Shown: one piece after another, positions 50,597 to 62,361 of the stretch | Position numbering within the stretch: the stretch's first letter is position 1 | Layout: the number at the start of each line of letters is the position of its first letter | DNA from: Musa acuminata AAA Group | Lineage: Eukaryota; Streptophyta; Magnoliopsida; Zingiberales; Musaceae | Direction: 5' to 3' | Assembly (NCBI RefSeq): GCF_036884655.1 | Contig: NC_088339.1 | Span: 33,789,501-33,853,500 of the forward strand | Length of the DNA stretch: 64,000 bases | Program-made: the position numbers and the translations under genes | The notes under the pieces: model-generated | The model's input: the letters and a program-made list of their open reading frames with translations, nothing else | Database searches by the model: none | Told to the model about the DNA's origin: nothing

Positions 50597-51134
50597 TGAT
50601 GAGGTAATAATTATGATAATAATGTCTCAGGTGACGCATCTCGTCTCTGTCAACTTGATGAGCCATTCGATCAACGCAGATCGAAACACTTGTTGAGGTA
50701 CATTAATACCCTGCTCAGGCTCGATCCTCACGTCACGCCAACGACAATGTCAGACACTATCAGAAGTATGATCCTGCTCTCTGCGTGCAAGCACGTCATG
50801 CAACGGTAATTATTACTATAAAAACTCTTATGCTCTAAGGGGAAGGAGAGAGCAAAAAGAAACCCCCTTCACCTTACACTAACTTGTTTGTCGGAGGGGT
50901 CGGGTCGAGCTCTTCGACCCGACCACTGTGCAGGTGTGAAGGCCGAGGTCTCCCGCTAAGCGCCCAGGTGAGGAGCCCCTTCCCGAAGGAAACGGCAACC
51001 CCGCCCGGATTGGACCACCGTAATCGGTCACCTCCGTAGTCTCGAGAAACGTCCCAAGGAGATCCCCCATCATTCGGACTCGAACAAAGCCGTGTCGGCC
51101 CCGAGACCACGGCTTAAAGTTGTTTACACTAACA
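50597..51134 (+). repeat. Gypsy 5' LTR (538 bp)
   Basis: Begins TGATGAGGTAATAATTATG and ends TTTACACTAACA. It contains a TATAAAAAC box near 50818, the likely element promoter. Confidence 0.95.
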
Positions 51135-51138
51135 TTTT

Positions 51139-51156
51139 TGGCGCTAGAATGAAGGC
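51139..51156 (+). other. Gypsy primer-binding site
   Basis: TGGCGCTAGAATGAAGG begins four bases after the LTR; it starts with TGG, complementary to a tRNA 3' CCA end. The primer tRNA was not determined. Confidence 0.7.
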
Positions 51157-51160
51157 TTGA

Positions 51161-54100
51161 ATGTCGAGAGATCACCCGGTTGGATCGGACGAGCCTGCTG
51201 CTGAGGGGTCACATCCGGTTGGAGCCCTAGGGGAACATTCCTCACATAGGGGTCCCCGCAACGAACACCCCGCCACCACCTCAGAACGCTATTGGCGGAT
51301 ATTCAACGACCCGGGCTTGTCACCACCCCACGCCCCATTTTCCGACCCATCCCCTGTCTCATCTGAGGCTTTTCTCGACCTCACCCATCAAGTCCAAGCT
51401 TTAACCGATATGGTGCAATCCATCATCCCACTCGTTTCTCGTCCGCTAATCGCTCAACCGCTGCGGCAACAGGAGCCACCTGTTCAAGCCCGCACACCAC
51501 CTCCGGAGCTTCCCGCCTCGCCTCGGGTCCCATCATTCCCACTCGGGGATCGATTGACAGCAGACTGGAGAGGCCACACGGAGCCCGAGGCACCTTCTTC
51601 AGACTCAGCGGACACCCTGCGATCCCAGTTGCTCCTCGTCAGTCAACGGCTGGACGAGGTGCAGAAGGAGGTCCGCAGGCCGAAAGGAGAGCTTGGGGAG
51701 GACGCACACCAAGGATTCCCATTCGTCCCTGAAATATGGGATCAGACAGTACCCCTGAACTTCCGTCTCCCCTCTCTGGATGCATATGATGGCTCCACCG
51801 ACCCAACGGACCATGTAGCAGCCTTTCGCGCCCAAATGGCATTGTATGGAACCTCTGACGCTTTGATGTGCAGGGCATTCCCCACAACCTTGAGAGGGCC
51901 AGTCCGCGCGTGGTACAGCGGCCTGAAGACCGGGACGATCACCTCATTTGACCAACTCGTCAGAGATTTCGAGCTCAATTTCCTGGCCAACGCACGGCCA
52001 AAACCGTCTGTTGCGCTGCTTCTCGGACTGCACCAGAGGGAGGACGAGCCCCTCTCCCACTTTGTGAACCACTTTGCAACGCATATACGGGGCTTATATG
52101 ATGCTCACCCCTCTTTGTTGATGCAGGCGTTCATGGCGGGCCTGTGACCTTCACGATTCTTCTAGTCCCTCGTTGAGAGACCTCCTACCGCGGTACTTGA
52201 GATGCTTCAGCGGGTGAACTAGTTCGTCGCGGCTGAGGCTTGGATGGCCGGGAAGCGGGAAGAACACAAGAGGGCCAGGCCAGAATCGGCTCGCGGGCAG
52301 CAGTCTGTCGCGACTAGGCGCAGGCTGGACCGACCTGATCCGCTCGCTATGAGGCCTCCTCTGCCCCCTCTAGGCGCGTCCCGAACGGAGATATTTCTCC
52401 AGATAAGAGAGAAAGGGCTGCTTAGGGCCCCCGTCCTGATTAGAAACCCGTGAGAACTCGCTGACCAATCCAAATATTGCCGCTTTCACTGGTAAAGCGG
52501 GCACGACACCGAAGAGTGCCGCGAGCTGAAGAGGCAGATCGAGGAGTTTGTCCACAAGGGACACCTCAATCGGTACGTCCGACAAAATAGGGAACCTTCA
52601 CCCCATCCGGAGGGCCCCGTGGAGCGCCACATCGATGTCATCACGGGAGGCTCGGTAGCCGGAGGGACCAGTATGTCCGGGAGGAAGGCGTACGCACATT
52701 TCGCGAGGGCTGATGCTCTCCATTGCGGTCCCAACCCCGAGGTCGCGTTCCCTCCTGAAGACGCTGCGTGACCGAAGCATGACGACACGCTTGTGATAAT
52801 GGCTCGGATTGCTAACGCCTAGGTGAGAAGGATCATGATCGACACCGGGAGCTCAGCTGACGTGCTCTATCTGGACGCCTTCCAGAAGCTTGGGCTAGCC
52901 AAGGAGTCCTCGAAGCCTATCTGCTCAGCGCTCACAGGATTCACCGGTGACTCAATCTCACTGTTGGGGACGGTCACCTTGCCTTTAACCTTGGGAGCCC
53001 CGCCCAGGACGAAGACGGTGATGTCCACCTTCCTAGTGGTGGATCTACCCACTGCCTACAATGCCATCCTGGGCCGCCCAACCCTCAACAGGATTAGAAC
53101 CGTAGTCTCCACCTACCACCAGACGGTGAAGTTTGCAACCCACGCCAGGACAAGGGAAGTCTGGGGAAGCCCCCAAGAGTCCAAATGATGCTACCTGACG
53201 ACGGTTTTGCTACATAAAAGGGCGAAGTCTGACCAACCTCTAGAGGACCCGAGGGAAAAGAAGCGGCCGACGCTACATCCTGAGCCGATGGCGCCCACCT
53301 GCGACGTGCCATTAATGAAGGATCGGCCAGACCGAATGCTAAAGGTGGGGTCAGAACTCCCCGAGCAAGAGCGGGAGCGGCTCGTCGGTTTCTTGCAGGA
53401 GAACGCCGATGTCTTCGCCTCGTCGCCATCCGACATGACGGGTGTCGACCCAGCGACCGCCCAACATCACCTGAACATATCACCCGATGCCCGGCCAGTA
53501 AAACAGAAACCATGACGCCAAGCACCAGATAGGCAACTAGCCATCCGCGAGGAGGTGGAGGGACTCTTAGCGACTGGCTTCATATAGGAAGTCAAGTACC
53601 CGCGGTGGCTGTCTAATGTAGTTCTAGTAAAGAAATCTAATGAGAGCTGGAGGATGTGTGTTAACTACACCAGTCTCAATCGTGCATGCCCAAAACACTG
53701 CTATCCCCTCCCAAGGATCGATCAGCTAGTCAATGCAACTGTCGGGCATGCTTGCCTGTCTTTCATGGACGCCTTCTCCGGCTACAACCAGATCAGAATG
53801 GCGCCCTAGGACCAAGAGCACACGACTTTCATCACCGATCTAGGGGTGTATTTCTACAAAGTCATGTCGTTCGAGCTGAAGAACGCGGGTGCTACCTATC
53901 AGAGGTTCGTGAGCAAAATGTTTGCCCCGCAGATCGGGCAGAACGTCGAGGTCTATGTCGACGACATGATCGTGAAAAGTCGCATGGCGGCAGACCACCT
54001 GACCGACTTGGCCTAGACATTCTCCATGCTACGAAGGCATAGCCTGCGACTAAACCCGACGAAGTGCGTTTTTGGCGTCAGCTCGGGAAAGTTCCTCGGA

Positions 54101-55667
54101 TTCATCGTGCATGAAAGAGGAATCGACGTGAACCCGGAAAAGGTTCGGGCGGTCATCAACATGCAGGCCCCCCAGACGATCAAGGACTTGCAGCGACTGA
54201 ACGGAAGGCTTGCTGCCTTGTCCCGATTTTTGTCCCGGTCTGGTGATCGCCGCCTCCCCATCTTCCGGGTATTGAAGAACCCGAAGGACTTCCGATGGAC
54301 GGAACAGTGTGAAGAGGCTTTCGGACAAGTCAAACAACACTCGGCCAACCTCCCCCGCCTTTCCTCGGTCGCTTTCAAGGAAAAGCTCAGTATTTATTTA
54401 GCCGCCTCCCAGCTCGCGGTCAGCTCCGTCCTAACCAAAGAGGCCTCTGGGGAGCAGCTACCGGTCTACTACATCAGTCATGTCCTGAACGGGCCCGAGG
54501 AAAAGTATCTGCCAATCGAGAAGCTTGCTTTGGAGCTCGTGCTAGCATCCTGGAAGCTACGCCCCTACTTTTAAGCTCATCCGATTGAGGTAATCACCGA
54601 CCAGCCGCTCCGGCATGTTCTATCTAAATTTGATGTCGCAGGATGGCTCCTCAAGTGGTCGGTAGAACTCGGAGAATTCGACATACGTTACGTACCGAAG
54701 ACTGCTGTCAAAGCCCAGTCTGTGGCCGACTTCATCGCGGAACTTGTTCAGAACGAGAATGGAAGTTCCGAGCAGCCAGAGGAGGCGTGGTTACTACACG
54801 TGGACGGCTCGGCTACCTCGAGTAGCGTGGGAGCGGGATTGATACTCTCGACCCCCGACGAATGCTCGTTCGAACGATCCTTTCGCTTCGGGTTCCGAGC
54901 AACCAATAATGAAGCCGAATACGAGGCACTCCTGGCAGGACTGAAGTTGGCCCTCGAGATGCAGGTAGACGCCATCCACGTCTTCATCGACTCGTAGCTC
55001 ATGGCCGAGCAACTCGGCGACGGGTACGAGGGCAAGGAACCAACCATGGCGAAGTACTTAGCGGAGGTAAAAAGCCTAGCCTCCAATTTCTCTCGCTTTA
55101 CAATATCCAGGGTGTCGAGGAGCCAAAATGAACGAGCTGACGAGTTGGCGAAGCTGGCCTCAAGGCCGGACCACAGAATCCACTCCGAGGTTAAAGAGCT
55201 CCCATTCCGTGCCATCTCGGTTTCAGCTATAGCTCCCGTCGATGCGCGCGCCATGTGGGTATAGGAGATGCTGCTCTTCAAACGCGACGGGATTCTTCCC
55301 GACGACGAGGCCGCGGCTCGGCGCATTCGCCGAACGCAGGCATGGTATTCCGAGGTAAACGGACGGCTCTACAAGCGGTCCTTCTCGAAACCTCTTCTAC
55401 GGTGCCTCGAGTCGGAAGAGGCTCAAACGATCCTGGCCGAGGTCCACGAGGGGATTTGTGGAGAGCATATCGCTGGTCGGACCTTGGCCTACAAGATCCT
55501 TCGCCAAGGATACTACTGGCCCACCATGGTCCGAGACGTAAAATCTTACGTGCAGAAGTGCGGCCCGTGCCAAAGGCACGCCCGAACGCCCCGACAGCCT
55601 GTAGTCCCGCTCGCCCGCATTGACTGCACATGGCCATTCACGCAATGGGGACTGTACCTCCTCGGCT
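51161..55667 (+). pseudogene. Gypsy gag-pol polyprotein with 15 in-frame stops
   Basis: One frame throughout. Gag starts at ATG 51161 and contains a retrotransposon gag domain ([14 protein letters not shown]-like [17 protein letters not shown]). A zinc-binding-like block [17 protein letters not shown] follows near 52505-52560. Protease: MIDTGSSADVLY (52835 on). RT: WRMCVNYTSLNRACPK, FMDAFSGYNQI and YVDDMIVKS (YVDD at 53954-53965). First RNase H: 54370-54700. Second RNase H: WLLHVDGSATSSSVGAG and NNEAEYEALLAG (54788 on). Integrase H2C2 finger: EVHEG to CGPCQRHA (55438-55581). Stops begin at 52145, 52163, 52220, 52451, 52493, 52769, 52820, 53186, 53513, 53585, 53807, 54014, 54572, 54995 and 55262. 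No complete product is possible. Confidence 0.93.
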
Positions 55668-55957
55668 GCATGTTACCCGAGACCACACCTGTGCGGCCAG
55701 CCCGCTTGCGTCGTGCTCCTCGGCCGCATGTTGCCCGAGACCACACCTGCACGGCCAGCCTGCTTGCGTCGTGCTCCTCGGTCGCATGTTGCCCGAGACC
55801 ACACCTGCGCGGCCAGCCCGTCTGCGTTGTGCTCCTCGGTCGCATGTTGCCTGAAACCACACTTGCGCGGCCTGCCCACCTGCATCATGCTCCTCGGCCG
55901 CGTGTCGCCCGAGGCCACACCTCCTCGACCAGCCCGCCTGTGTCGTGCACCTGAGCC
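55668..55957 (+). repeat. 58-bp tandem array (five units) replacing the integrase core
   Basis: Units start at 55668, 55726, 55784, 55842 and 55900, each beginning GCATGTTGCCCGAGACCAC or a variant and ending in CTCCTCGG plus two bases. More degenerate units continue to about 56030. Because 58 is not divisible by three, successive units are read in different frames. Confidence 0.95.
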
Positions 55958-56180
55958 CCCCCCTCCCCGAGACCATAGCCTCTGCTCGACCCGCTCGACT
56001 GAGTTGTGCTCCTCGGCTGCACAATACCCAGGGTCATCACCGGGCATGCAGCCCCCTTCGTCGCTAAACTCCATGTCTCCCACGCCACGGGTGTGGGGCC
56101 GGTAGGCCCTGGGCAAGAACACTTTCTCGAAGCTGAAGCCATGCCTCGGAACCCCATTACTACAGCCGACGCATAGCTTC

Positions 56181-56193
56181 CTTCGGGGGAATA
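56181..56193 (+). other. Gypsy polypurine tract
   Basis: Purine-rich GGGGGAATA stretch immediately before the 3' LTR. Confidence 0.7.
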
Positions 56194-56747
56194 TGATGAG
56201 GGTAATAATTACGATAAGACTCACATGATATTAGCTGCATTAGGTGACGCATCTCGCCTCTATCAACTTGATGAGCCACTCGATCAACGCGGATCGAAAC
56301 GCCTACCGAGGCACATTAATACCCTGCTTAGGCTCGATCTCTCATGTCACGCCAACGGCAATGTCAGACACTATCAGAAGTACGATCCTGTTCCTTGCAG
56401 GCAAGCACGTCATGCAACGGAAATTCTTACTATAAAAACCCTTACGCTCTGAGGGGAAGGAGAGAGCAAAAAGAAACCCCTTTCACCTTACACTAACTTG
56501 ATCATCGAAGGGGTCGGTCTGAGCTCCCTGACTTGACCACTGTGCAGGTGCGAAGGCCGAGGTCTCCCGCTAAGCGCCCAGGTGAGGAGCCCCTTCCCGG
56601 AGGAAACGGTGACCCCGTCCTGATCGGACCACCGTAATCGACCACCTCCGCAGTCTCGAGAAATATCCCAAGAGATCCCTCATTATCAGGACCTGAACCA
56701 AATCGCGTCGATCTCGAAGTCACGACTTAAAGTTATCTACACTAACA
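56194..56747 (+). repeat. Gypsy 3' LTR (554 bp)
   Basis: Begins TGATGAGGGTAATAATTACG and ends TCTACACTAACA. It differs from the 5' LTR by many substitutions, mostly transitions, and small indels, including about 15 extra bases near its start. Confidence 0.95.
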
Positions 56748-56752
56748 AGTAT
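56748..56752. repeat. right target-site duplication AGTAT
   Basis: Matches 50592-50596. Confidence 0.9.
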
Positions 56753-57907
56753 CGTTCGTGGAAACCTACTGCGCCTCCAATATTGAAATCATGTGGAGTT
56801 GACCGGCTGTTCTCTCGTCAGATCCTTCCCTAATCCAACACAAAATCCAATCAATTTGATGCCCCACCCTACGAGGCATTGCGACACAGAAAAGTCCAAG
56901 TAGCTCTGACCGCGCCGTGGAACAGACGCTACGCCGTCCTAATGTCCCGTTCGATGTCATCTTCCCGTGGAGATCGGACCAGAGATCTGAGAACCTGGAC
57001 ATGCGAGACCTTCAAGTCCGTGTCTCACATGGGATGCATCGTCCAGCAAATTGCAGAGAAATGAAGGCCTCTCTCTCTCTCTTTCCTTCTCTGCCGTGGC
57101 GGTCTTTCCCCTGAGCGCATCCGCTGGGCAGTGGAAGTTTAATGCTCCCGATGCACGCCCAGAAGAGACCCGACCCACCAACAGCAGGACAGCGTCCTGG
57201 GCAGCGGTACAGAGTGCGATGCCTTCTCTTTACGAGGGTCACGTTATTCCCATGGGAATGCGTCCCCCACTCTTCCTGTCTCTATTAAAGGAACCGCAGA
57301 TGATACGCCACATAGGACCGCGCGACCGACTCATCACGACTTCAATACCCCGTCAAATCGGATTCCATTTCGTCGAACAGTTGGCGCACGCTTTTATCGT
57401 CTCTTACTGATCCCATGCTTTTGGTGTTGGCCTGGATGTGGATAGTCTTCCGCTCCCGTCGTCGCTGCGCGTTTGGTGAGGCATCAGCATCTCGTTCCCT
57501 TTCCCCACTAAAGAAATATCACCTCGGTCGGTACTTTTCCCGAACACGTGACCGGCAATAGCGGTCCGCGAGAGGGCAGAGCTACCAGGGCGGAGGAGGG
57601 TCTCCTCGCTGCAGCTTGCATCGCGTCTCTCCGTCCACCGCGCTGGGTTTGACCGTCCGTTGCAGTATTTACATTTGCAGCGTTCGAGGACGCGAACGCC
57701 CCGCGCCGAGTCATGTAGCCCCCACACTGCCCTTGTTACACTAGTCTTCCTTTTGCCCTGCCCTCCACTTGACACGTGTCCACCTCCCACTCACCTCCAT
57801 CTCTGTCGATACATATAGCTAAGGTTTCTATATATATGGCACGCCGATACGCCTCTCACGCCATTTCGCCCAACGCGCATAACAATCGTTCTCGTCGTGG
57901 AGTGCCG
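56753..57907. other. promoter-side intergenic DNA
   Basis: Host DNA between the Gypsy element and the RING ligase gene. No coding family recognised; CT-rich run at 57069-57087. Confidence 0.6.
57827..57836 (+). promoter_or_regulatory. probable TATA box of the BOI-like gene
   Basis: CTATATATAT about 75 bp upstream of the ATG at 57908, a spacing that gives a short 5' UTR. An in-frame ATG at 57836 would overlap the TATA box and is unlikely to be transcribed. Confidence 0.6.
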
Positions 57908-59172
57908 ATGGCCGTGCAAGCGCACAACCTCTCCAACGCTTTCGGCAGCCGATGAGCCGTCGACGCTTTTTCTCCCCTCTCTACCGTATGAGAAAGATTG
58001 GTCTTTGCTGCTCCTCACACACTCCCTCCTGCTACATAGCAGGGCAAGGCAGAGTACGCTCGATGACCTGCAGATGATGCGAGGCTACCGCGATCCCCTG
58101 CAATTCCAGAGCAACCTTGACCAAGGTGAGAGACCCATTCCGGCTCTCGATAAAGGACTGTGATGTGTGGTAATGGAAACGCTGACTGGGATTTGCTGTT
58201 GCAGGGCACGCCGGCAAGCAGCACCTGATGTTGAACAACGCCACGGTGTTCACCGATCCGCAGAGTGAGCTCACGTGCAATGCCTCCGGCTCCAGGAAGC
58301 GGGCGCGGGAGGAATCCATGCCGTCGCCTGTGCTCGCGCCTCAGTTCCGGGGCCCCAACTCAGCACCCGCTTCGCTGAACCCCGTCGGTGACAAGAACAT
58401 ATGCGGGGTTCTTCCCCAGTATCGGCTGCTCGAGTCCTCTGCCACCTCCACCAGCGACCGGTTTGTTTCGGCTTCACAAGCCGTCTCCCCTCTCTTTCGT
58501 GATCTCATCTCCCTTATCTACCAGCAGACCCTGGAAATGGACGCCCTCGTCCGCCTGCAGGTATCATCTAATCCTTTCATGGTTGTATTGGTTTGCTCGA
58601 TTCTCGAGTTCTTTTCTTGACTGAATGATCGTGTATTATAGAACGAAAGACTGCGGACCGGACTGGAGGAGGCACGAAAGAGAAACTGCCGAGTGTTCCT
58701 CTCGGCGATGGAGCAGCAGGTCACGAAGCGATTGATGGAGAAGGAGGCCGAGTTGGAACGCGCCGTCCGGAGGAACGCGGAATTGGAGGAGAAGGTGCGG
58801 CAGATGAGCGAAGAGAACCAGATCTGGTTCAGCATGGCCAAGAACAACGAGGCCGTCGTGAGCAGCCTGAAAGCCAGCTTGGGGCACGCCCTCCTGCAGA
58901 ACGCCGCCGTGGCAACCCGAGAAGGCTACGGCGATAGCAAGTCGACGCCTCTCCCGGCCGACGACGCGCACTCGTGCTGCTTCGAGGTGGAAGAAGACGA
59001 CACCCGGTGGCGGATGACGTGCAGGGCGTGCCGGGGGACGGACGCCTGCTTCCTGCTTCTCCCCTGCAGGCACGTCAGCCTGTGCAAGGACTGCGAGCCG
59101 GAGGCGGACGCGTGTCCCGTCTGCGGCTCCGCTAAGAACGCCTGCATCCAAGTCCGATTTGGTTCGTCTTAG
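57908..59172 (+). CDS. BOI-related RING E3 ubiquitin ligase (5' exon with a stop)
   Basis: Exons: 57908-57985 (MAVQAHNLSNAFGSR, the family's MAVQA start), 58053-58125, 58205-58560, 58642-59172 (TAG). Phases give 345 codons, normal for the family. However, codon 16 (57953-57955) is TGA. If translation begins at the ATG at 58074 (MMRGYRDPLQF), a 312-aa product remains. The middle is KRAREES (about 130) and a helical region (QTLEMDALVRLQNERLRTGL onward, probable coiled coil) like the WRD segment. The C-terminus is a C3HC4 RING: CRACRGTDACFLLLPCRHVS then CKDC and CPVC, ending IQVRFGSS. BOI-type ligases ubiquitinate MYB factors and repress cell death and gibberellin responses. Splice choice for intron 1 is uncertain: other acceptors shift the frame. 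Confidence 0.85.
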
Positions 59173-60458
59173 CCTGAGTCTCCGGTTCATCCTCCGGTCG
59201 GACTAGTGAACCGGCGATGGAGTCATCAATTATGTCCATATCCTCTCTTGTGATGTAAACGGAGGAAGAAGCCTTCTTTCAGATGACGAGTCAAAGAAGG
59301 CGACCCGTCAGCGTAGTCGGTGAGCCTCAAACACATGAAAAGCTTGAATTCTTCTTCTTCTTCTTCGTTTCTGCAATTGAACTGTGAAGAAGTGAAAGCT
59401 GAGGCCACGGCACGATTCAAGTTGTCACATGGATTCTCTTGCTAAATATTCTCTCTTTTTTCTTCTTGGGGAAGGGCAGCTGACACGATCTGAATCTGAT
59501 AACAGCATCCTGTGTCGAAGGATCAGTCGACTTGCCCTGCTTTATCCTTTGTAGCTTTTGGAAGTCTGGAGCTTTCTTTAATCCCTCCTGTTAGCTCTCT
59601 GCCTGTATGCGTTACTTGCACCATCCCATGGAATTCTTCTTGCCAATAATTACTACGTGTAGAAGAGGTGGAGATGTTTTGGGAGGAGGTGCCCCAGCAA
59701 CTGGAGCTGCTGTCACGGTCTAAGTGTAGCTTTTGATGAGGAGGCGTCGTTAGTGTGATCCTGAGGTGAAGAGATGCTGTGTGCTCACATGTGCAGCATA
59801 TTCCTTGCAAAACGTGATGTTGCAGATGGAAAAATTGGATGGGAGGAAGGAACAAGGAAAAGAAGAAAGAGTTTGTGAGGCTGTGAACTTTCAGCTTTCG
59901 AGGTGCTCCATGATGGTCTCTCGCACAGCACTTCTTTTTCTTGGAGTCTTAGTGGGGTAGAGATCGCAGAGGATTGCAGACATGCACAGTGCAATGGGCA
60001 TTCCCAAGGTATGTGCGGTCCGCAATTTAGATCCAATCTAAAACGAAGGCAGAACGACGAGATCTTCTCGGCATTATGAGTCCACCTCACCTTGTCGTGT
60101 TGACTGGGCGAACATGTTCCTCTCTTGCACGGTCAGGATGCAGAAGCCGGACGGCAGTAGGGCCTGCTTAAATGTGCATGTCCTTTTACACGAACATGAC
60201 TCCTCCATGGCCGCTCCACCATCAATCATGCGAACGCTGCATCAACAGCTGTTCACGTATATCCACAGTAATTGCAGATCTCCTTAGACCGAAGTGAGCG
60301 ATTCGGCACGCGTCGACGCTCCTGCAAGCAGACAACGGCAGTCTTGGCCCAAAAAAGAGAAGTCATCGGGGTGTTTTCTTCTTCTTCTTCTTTTGAGAGA
60401 ACTCTTGATCACAAGTTGCTTTCAAGTATTCCACCATCAATTACAGCTCGCCTTGTTC

Positions 60459-60484
<26 letters not shown>
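60459..60484. repeat. (CT)n microsatellite
   Basis: About 13 CT units. Confidence 0.9.
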
Positions 60485-60489
<5 letters not shown>

Positions 60490-62082
60490 CATTTCAGAAA
60501 AGCATGCAGTCGCCTCCCTACTCGGAAGTCGGAACTCTGTTCGAAATGGGTGAAGCAATTATTGTCCTCGTTCACTGTTAGTCCTCAGTTGTCCTCATCA
60601 CCGTATTATCCATCGAATCCTGCAAATCTGTGGCCATTTCAGGGAATTCCACCTGACGTAGATGGATGAAGAATATGGCCGACTCATACATACTATTCTT
60701 TGAGGACATGACATGAACTCACAGCAAGCATCACGATTCAGATTTTGTTTACCTAGCAGACATTTTTAGCATGGTAGTAACCGCGTTCTTCATCTGATGC
60801 TTTCTGTTTCTACCCATCCAGTTTTAGATTTCTCGAATGGAATCAGATTCAAATGGACAATACCTGCTTTACCTAAGAAAGAGCCGTGATTGATGTGAGA
60901 TCATTTGCACCACTTGGTGCCTAAAGCATCCATTGATGCCTTCCTCACCTTTGTTTCTTAGCTTTTGGAAGAGGATTCCTCCATCTGCCCACTCCATGTC
61001 CGCTTGCTTCCCTTTTCCTTTCCGCTATTCTCAAACTTCGGATGTGACTCAGAGCTCTCAGAGCTCCCTCACCAAAAGGCACATCAGCTCACATATATAG
61101 GGCAGCTTTTGGGGTGCAAAGGGTGGCCATCTCACCTGGCTGATCTGAGTACACAGACATCTGCTGCACTCCAACTAAAAAGGTCATTTCCTACACTGCT
61201 TGTGATGTGTTCTTTGTCCTTTTCTAACGTTGCTAATTCAGCTCGGAGGTGGTGAGAGAAGCAGCAAATTAATGATGGCAGAGGTGTGAGGTCTCCATAT
61301 TCATCGAACAAAGGCAATAGAATCCTCGATGCTTCATCATCACACTGTCCTGTCCTAAGACATCTTTTGAACAAGCTACTGCCATTTCCCAATCTTTTCT
61401 GCCAGTGCTCATGGTGAAGACAGTTCAAAGATGACAGAATTTTACCGTTCATTGGGTCAAGAGTAAAGCAGAAATGATATCAGTAGATTCTGATGGCTAC
61501 AGGTGATGCAAAAGTTTTAAGATTGTGTTATCACTCAGCATCACGGGAAACACAAGAATTCATGGCTTCGGCAAACATCAGCAGCTTAGGATGCCGCATA
61601 GACTGACAAATGTTTTAAGAGAGAGAGAGAGGGAGAGGGGTTTCTGGTACGGTGTCCAAACCATCGAGGCGCGTACACACGCAAGTGTTTTTGGCAGCAG
61701 AAACACCTGCGCCGAATCAAGAAAATGTTTTGGCTCGCGAAACAATGTACCGTATCACCTTCCCACCGCAGGAACCGTGGGCTCCACAGACCGGCCCGGG
61801 TCAGACCGAATCGTCGTTCGTTCAGGTGAGGCGGGCAACGCATGGGCGAGTCGTCCGAAATAACCACTGCTCGTGAGAAACCGATTCGCTTCACCAAACC
61901 CACATCAGTAACTTTCTTTCACGCGGTACCGTTGACATGCACCGTCAGATGAGTTCGTGAAGTTCTATCTGGGACGCACTGTTATACGCGTAATAATTGT
62001 GCGTAAGAATTTGTAGTATTAGAACATACCATACCTAATGGAAACATCTTTTATTACTTATTTATATTTAGTTTGATTTCTT

Positions 62083-62114
62083 CCTCCTCCCTCCCTCCCT
62101 CCCTCCCTCCCTCT
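62083..62114. repeat. (CTCC)n microsatellite in a 5' leader
   Basis: About seven CTCC units, followed by GC-rich leader sequence. Confidence 0.9.
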
Positions 62115-62349
62115 CATCTGCCACTTTCTTCGTCGGCCTTTTTCCCCAAACCCCCTTCCTCGTCCCGCCCACCTCCGCCGATCCGCCGCAATCTCTTCCT
62201 TCTCCGTCACCTCTGTTTTCCATTGAATCGGATCTTGATCTTGACCTCTTCGAGTGCTTCCACTGAACCTGGATACAGTTACGCCTTTGGCTATCCGAGA
62301 TCGATCGCCCCTTCAAGAAACCCTCGTACGTCGTCCGCCGGTCCCACCG

Positions 62350-62361
62350 ATGGAAGAACAG
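62350..62361 (+). CDS. putative first coding exon of a gene leaving the window
   Basis: ATG followed by three codons (MEEQ) and a good GTAATA donor at 62362, after a pyrimidine- and CpG-rich leader starting near 62060. The rest to 64000 looks like a long AT-rich intron; a possible 38-bp exon lies at 63883-63920, between a TTTAG acceptor and a CAG/GTAATT donor. The product cannot be identified. Confidence 0.4.

Larger units (their letters stand above)
50597..56747 (+). mobile_element. Ty3/Gypsy LTR retrotransposon, Tat-like, defective
   Basis: 6.15-kb element with LTRs at 50597-51134 and 56194-56747 (TG...CA) and a perfect 5-bp target duplication. Domain order is gag, aspartic protease, RT, RNase H, a second (archaeal-type) RNase H, then the integrase zinc finger. 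The additional RNase H after the first is characteristic of the Tat/Ogre/Retand branch. The integrase catalytic core is absent and a tandem array stands in its place. One frame spans 51161-55667 with 15 stops and no frameshift. LTR differences and stops indicate an old, inactive copy. Confidence 0.95.
59173..62349. other. 3-kb intergenic, no supported gene
   Basis: RING ligase 3' flank, then mixed sequence with TTC, CT and GA microsatellites and open frames of about 100 codons or less without recognised domains. About 62050-62349 is a pyrimidine-rich 5' leader of the next gene. Confidence 0.6.

Noticed and set aside
55620..56105. Open frames through the 58-bp array, as if encoding a repeat protein
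   Set aside because: The 58-bp period changes frame each unit and several frames on both strands stay open; this is composition, not selection.
57836..57907. Alternative upstream ATG for the RING ligase at 57836
   Set aside because: It overlaps the probable TATA box and reads into the same TGA at 57953.
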